Shown piece after piece: positions 60,113 to 64,000 of a stretch of 64,000 nt of DNA. The stretch's first letter is position 1. The number at the start of each line of letters is the position of its first letter. Origin of the DNA: an uncultured Microbacteriaceae bacterium (GTDB lineage Bacteria > Actinomycetota > Actinomycetes > Actinomycetales > Microbacteriaceae); contig CANKXX010000008.1 of NCBI GenBank assembly GCA_947487835.1, positions 62,001 through 126,000 of the forward strand, read 5' to 3'. The position numbers and the translations under genes were made by a program. The notes under the pieces were generated by a model, which was not told where the DNA came from, ran no database searches, and was given only the letters and a program-made list of their open reading frames with translations.

Positions 60113-62554
60113 ATGACACCCCCTCCCGAGAACACCGTCCGCATCGTGTCCGGCGCGACGCCGGTGCTCGTCGAGCCGCACAACGCCCTGCTCGACGGGC
60201 TCAATCCCGAGCAGCGCGAGGCGGTCGAGTACCGGGGGCCGGCGCTGCTGATCGTCGCGGGCGCCGGGTCGGGCAAGACCCGCGTGCTCACCCACCGCAT
60301 CGCCGGGCTGCTCGAGTCGCGGGAGGCGTGGCCGAGCCAGATCCTCGCCATCACGTTCACCAACAAGGCCGCCGCGGAGATGCGCGAGCGCGTGCACTCG
60401 CTCGTCGGCCGGGTGGCCGAGGGCATGTGGATCTCGACCTTCCACTCGGCCTGCGTGCGCATCCTGCGCCGGGAGGCGGAGAACTTCGGCTTCACGCCGA
60501 ACTTCACCATCTACGACTCCGCGGACAGCCGGGTGCTGATCAAGCGCATCATCAAGCAGTACCAGGCGGATGCGTACGGCTTCACGGTCGGATCGGTCGC
60601 CGCCCGCATCTCGAAGCTCAAGAACGAGCTCGCCGACGTCGACAGCTTCGCCCGCACGGCCAACTTCAACGACCCGGCCGAGACGGCGTTCGTCGAGGTG
60701 TTCCGCGAGTACACGCGGTCGCTGAACGCGGCGCACGCGTTCGACTTCGACGACCTCATCGGCCAGACCGTGTACCTGTTCCGCGCCTTCCCGCACGTCG
60801 CCGCGAAGTACCAGCGCCGCTTCCGCCACGTGCTCGTCGACGAGTACCAGGACACGAACCACGCCCAGTACTCGCTCATCCGCGAGCTGACCCGGGCCGT
60901 CTCCCCGGAGCACGTGCCGATGGACACCCGCACGGAGCGCAACGCGATGGGCGGCATCGACGGGGCGTCCCTCACCGTCGTCGGCGACTCCGACCAGTCC
61001 ATCTACGCCTTCCGCGGCGCGGACATCCGCAACATCGTGGAGTTCGAGCGGGACTTCCCGAACTCGAAGGTGGTGCTGCTCGAGCAGAACTACCGGTCGA
61101 CCCAGAACATCCTCTCCGCGGCGAACGCGGTCATCTCGAACAACTTCGACCGCAAGGACAAGAAGCTGTGGACGGCCGTCGGCGACGGCGAGAAGATCAC
61201 CGGCTTCACGGGATACTCCGGCCACGACGAGGCGCAGTTCGTGGCGGACGAGATCCAGAAGCTGCACGAGGACGGGATGGACTACAAGGACATCGCCGTC
61301 TTCTACCGCACCAACTCGCAGACCCGCGCGCTGGAGGAGATCTTCATCCGGTCGGCCGTGCCCTATCGCATCATGGGCGGCACGAAGTTCTACGAGCGCG
61401 CCGAGATCAAGGACGCGATGGCGTACCTGGTCGCGGTCGCGAATCCCAACGACGTGCTCGCCCTGCGGCGCATCCTGAACACCCCGAAGCGCGGCATCGG
61501 CCCGGCGACGGAGACCCAGCTCGGCGTGTACGCCGAGACGAACGGCGTGAGCTTCCGGCAGGCCATGCGGGACGCGGGCTCGATCGGCTTCGGGCCCAAG
61601 GTGACGGGATCGATCCTGCAGCTCGCCCGCCTGCTCGACGAGGTCGAGCTGATGCTCGACCCGATGACGCCCGGCGGACCCTCCCCGGTGAGCGACGTGC
61701 TCAGCGTGCTCATGGACCGCAGCGGCCTGGTCGCGACGCTGCGCAACAGCCGCGACCCGCAGGACGAGGCCCGCGCGGAGAACATCGACGAGCTCCTGGC
61801 CGTGACCAAGGAGTTCAACCGGAACAACCCGGACGGCCAGCTGATCGACTTCCTGACCGAGGTGTCGCTCGTCGCCGCGGCGGACGAGCTCGACGACAGC
61901 TCCGGCACCGTCTCGCTCATGACGTTGCACACCGCGAAGGGGCTGGAGTACCAGGCCGTGTTCCTCACCGGCGTCGAGGAGGACCTGCTCCCGCACCGCA
62001 TGTCGGCGAACGAGCCGGGCGGGCCGGCGGAGGAGCGCAGGCTCTTCTACGTCGGCATCACCCGCGCCAGGCGCAAGCTCTACCTCTCGCTGGCCATGAC
62101 CCGGGCGCAGTTCGGCGACACGAGCGTCGCGATGCCGAGCCGCTTCCTGCAGGAGATCCCGGCCGACCTCATCGACTGGAAGCAGTCGCCCGGCATGGCG
62201 AACTCCCGCGGCGGCACCCAGCCGCGCGCGCTGAACGCCAGGCGTGAGGGCGGCGGATACGGCTTCAACCGGTCCTCCCGCGCCACCGACGGGCCGAGCT
62301 TCGCCGACAACACCTCACGCGCGCTCGGCGAGGCGCGGCCGAAGACCGAGTGGGCGAACCGGGTCACCGGCACCGTGCGCGACAACGGCGACCTCGAGCT
62401 GGCCGCGGGCGACCGCATCCGGCACACCGACTTCGGCGAGGGGCGGGTGAACGCGGTGACCGGGGTCGGCCCCAAGCGCATCGCCGAGGTCCAGTTCGAC
62501 ACGGCCGGCCGCAAACGCCTCCTCATCAAGGTCGCGCCGATCGAGAAGATCTAG
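60113..62554 (+). CDS. pcrA: ATP-dependent DNA helicase PcrA/UvrD
   Basis: LLIVAGAGSGKTRVLTHRIAGLL, LTVVGDSDQSIYAFRGADIRNI, VSLMTLHTAKGLEYQAVFLTGVEE. Confidence 0.95.
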   Translation: MTPPPENTVRIVSGATPVLVEPHNALLDGLNPEQREAVEYRGPALLIVAGAGSGKTRVLTHRIAGLLESREAWPSQILAITFTNKAAAEMRERVHSLVGRVAEGMWISTFHSACVRILRREAENFGFTPNFTIYDSADSRVLIKRIIKQYQADAYGFTVGSVAARISKLKNELADVDSFARTANFNDPAETAFVEVFREYTRSLNAAHAFDFDDLIGQTVYLFRAFPHVAAKYQRRFRHVLVDEYQDTNHAQYSLIRELTRAVSPEHVPMDTRTERNAMGGIDGASLTVVGDSDQSIYAFRGADIRNIVEFERDFPNSKVVLLEQNYRSTQNILSAANAVISNNFDRKDKKLWTAVGDGEKITGFTGYSGHDEAQFVADEIQKLHEDGMDYKDIAVFYRTNSQTRALEEIFIRSAVPYRIMGGTKFYERAEIKDAMAYLVAVANPNDVLALRRILNTPKRGIGPATETQLGVYAETNGVSFRQAMRDAGSIGFGPKVTGSILQLARLLDEVELMLDPMTPGGPSPVSDVLSVLMDRSGLVATLRNSRDPQDEARAENIDELLAVTKEFNRNNPDGQLIDFLTEVSLVAAADELDDSSGTVSLMTLHTAKGLEYQAVFLTGVEEDLLPHRMSANEPGGPAEERRLFYVGITRARRKLYLSLAMTRAQFGDTSVAMPSRFLQEIPADLIDWKQSPGMANSRGGTQPRALNARREGGGYGFNRSSRATDGPSFADNTSRALGEARPKTEWANRVTGTVRDNGDLELAAGDRIRHTDFGEGRVNAVTGVGPKRIAEVQFDTAGRKRLLIKVAPIEKI

Positions 62555-62662
62555 CCCCGACGCGCCCCACACTGGGGGCAGCGCAGCCGCAGACGAAGGC
62601 GGTCTCCGCGAATAGCATGATCTAGTCCGCCGGGGGAGGCGGGCAGGAAATCGGGGGGTTTC

Positions 62663-64000
62663 GTGCTGGAGACGAACGCACGTAGATCGCGTGCCGACCG
62701 CGGGGTCGGCGAGCGCGGTCCTGTGGGCTTCGCCCTGCTCCGGGTGCTCGTGGTCGCCACCATCCTGCTGGGCGTGAACTACGTGGCCTGGCGCTGGCTG
62801 TTCTCGCTGAACTGGTACGCGTGGTGGATCGCCATCCCGCTGGTGATCGCGGAGACGTACAGCCTCATCGACGTCGCGCTGTTCGGCATGACCATGTGGC
62901 GCGCCCGCACGCGGCCCCGCCCGCCGGTGCCGGAGGCCGGGCTCACCGTCGACGTCTTCATCACCACGTACAACGAGCCGATCGAGCTCGTCGCGGACAC
63001 GGCCCGCGCGGCGCGGGACATCCGCTACCCGCACAGCACCTGGATCCTCGACGACGGTGCCCGTGACGACATGCGCGCGGCCGCCGCCGAGCTCGGGGTC
63101 GGCTACATCTCGCGCGGCGAGGAGTGGAAGGGTCGCCCGCTGCACGCGAAGGCCGGCAACCTGAACAACGCGCTGCTCAGTACCGAGGGCGAGTTCCTGC
63201 TCATCCTCGACGCGGACCAGGTGCCGCTGCCCCACATCCTGGACAACGCGCTCGGCTACTTCGCCGACCCGAAGGTCGCCCTCGTGCAGACCCCGCAGGA
63301 GTTCGGCAACGTCGCGACCGGCGACCCGCTCGGCAGCCAGGCGCCCCTGTTCTACGGACCGATCCAGCAGGGCAAGGACGGCTGGAACGCCGCGTTCTTC
63401 TGCGGCTCCAACGCGCTGCTGCGGCGCGAGGCCCTCATGCAGCTGGGCCTCACCCAGTACGTGCGCGAGGTGGAGCGCGCCGTGCTCGTCGCGCTGCGCG
63501 GCGCGGACCGCGTCATCTCCCGCGCCCGCCGCACCACCGACCCCAACGACGTCATGATCAACGCGGCGCTCGACGAGATCGCGCTCGCCGTGGACACCGC
63601 CCGCTCGAGCCTCAAGCAGGGCGAGCCCATCGCCCGCGTCACCTACGACCTGCAGCAGCAGATCGACGCGGTGTCGCACGCCATGGTGTCGTTCGACCTG
63701 CACCTGCTCGAGATGGACCTCGCGGCCATCCGCGAGCTCGACGCCGGCGCGGGTGACCCCATCGACGTGCTGCTCGACGTCGACTCGACCGTCGATACCC
63801 TGGCCATGCGCCAGCTCTCGCCGCTCGGCGCCCTCGAGTCCGTGCAGGCCCTGCTGCGCACCATCGACGTCGACCGGTCCGACGAGGCCGTCCCGCTCAT
63901 GCCGCTGGCCACCATCTCGGTCACCGAGGACATGGCCACGTCCATGCGCCTGCACGGCCTCGGCTGGAAGACCGTCTACCACCACGAGCTGCTCGCCATC
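62663..64000 (+). CDS. Cellulose-synthase-like GT2 glycosyltransferase, cut by right window edge
   Basis: VDVFITTYNEPIELVADTARAARDIRYPHSTWILDDGARDDM, LLILDADQVPLPHILDNALGYFADPKVALVQTPQEF, FFCGSNALLRR, ISVTEDMATSMRLHGLGWK. Confidence 0.85.
   Translation, partial: MLETNARRSRADRGVGERGPVGFALLRVLVVATILLGVNYVAWRWLFSLNWYAWWIAIPLVIAETYSLIDVALFGMTMWRARTRPRPPVPEAGLTVDVFITTYNEPIELVADTARAARDIRYPHSTWILDDGARDDMRAAAAELGVGYISRGEEWKGRPLHAKAGNLNNALLSTEGEFLLILDADQVPLPHILDNALGYFADPKVALVQTPQEFGNVATGDPLGSQAPLFYGPIQQGKDGWNAAFFCGSNALLRREALMQLGLTQYVREVERAVLVALRGADRVISRARRTTDPNDVMINAALDEIALAVDTARSSLKQGEPIARVTYDLQQQIDAVSHAMVSFDLHLLEMDLAAIRELDAGAGDPIDVLLDVDSTVDTLAMRQLSPLGALESVQALLRTIDVDRSDEAVPLMPLATISVTEDMATSMRLHGLGWKTVYHHELLAI

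Noticed and set aside
60900-60975. Extra segment EHVPMDTRTERNAMGGIDGA before LTVVGDSDQS in PcrA
   Set aside because: Loop-length variation at this site is plausible among actinobacterial PcrA proteins, and all helicase motifs are intact.
62555-62662. Possible c-di-GMP or other riboswitch upstream of the glycosyltransferase
   Set aside because: No match to riboswitch cores I know could be found in the 108 bp gap. An Infernal/Rfam search would be needed to reopen this.

Overview
This is a 64 kb high-GC actinobacterial chromosomal window. Gene content and order suggest Microbacteriaceae, which is an inference. It is mostly dense housekeeping sequence. From left to right: a BglG/PRD regulator (cut by the left edge) divergent from a mannitol PTS operon that also carries HPr and EI; infA-rpmJ-rpsM-rpsK-rpoA-rplQ; truA; rplM-rpsI-glmM; an HhH-GPD glycosylase; coaA; glmS-acpS; two tandem alanine racemases; tsaE-tsaB and a RimI-TsaD fusion; groES with CIRCE elements; rarD; an orphan branched-chain amino acid binding protein; a DUF222/HNH gene; a MetAP/XRE divergent pair; GntR plus membrane protein; DUF1684; a dipeptide-type ABC transporter; livHMGF; guaB, ABC-F, guaB3; glpD; a KhtTU-like antiporter; SURF1; guaA; a Bax-inhibitor-like gene; a GDPD; pcrA; and a cellulose-synthase-like glycosyltransferase cut by the right edge. 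No rRNA, tRNA, CRISPR array, prophage or transposase was recognised. The items most worth a second look are: apparent non-canonical AUU and AUA starts, each with a well-spaced Shine-Dalgarno; an in-frame TAG near the end of the ABC-F gene; an in-frame TGA near the start of the DUF222/HNH gene; a dispersed CCTGAGCCTGTCGAAGG repeat family that builds terminators and flanks the HNH gene as inverted copies; AATT-core inverted repeats on both sides of the glycosylase gene; a LivH permease with an N-terminal carboxypeptidase-regulatory-like domain; and a glycosyltransferase with a large helical insertion before its TED motif.
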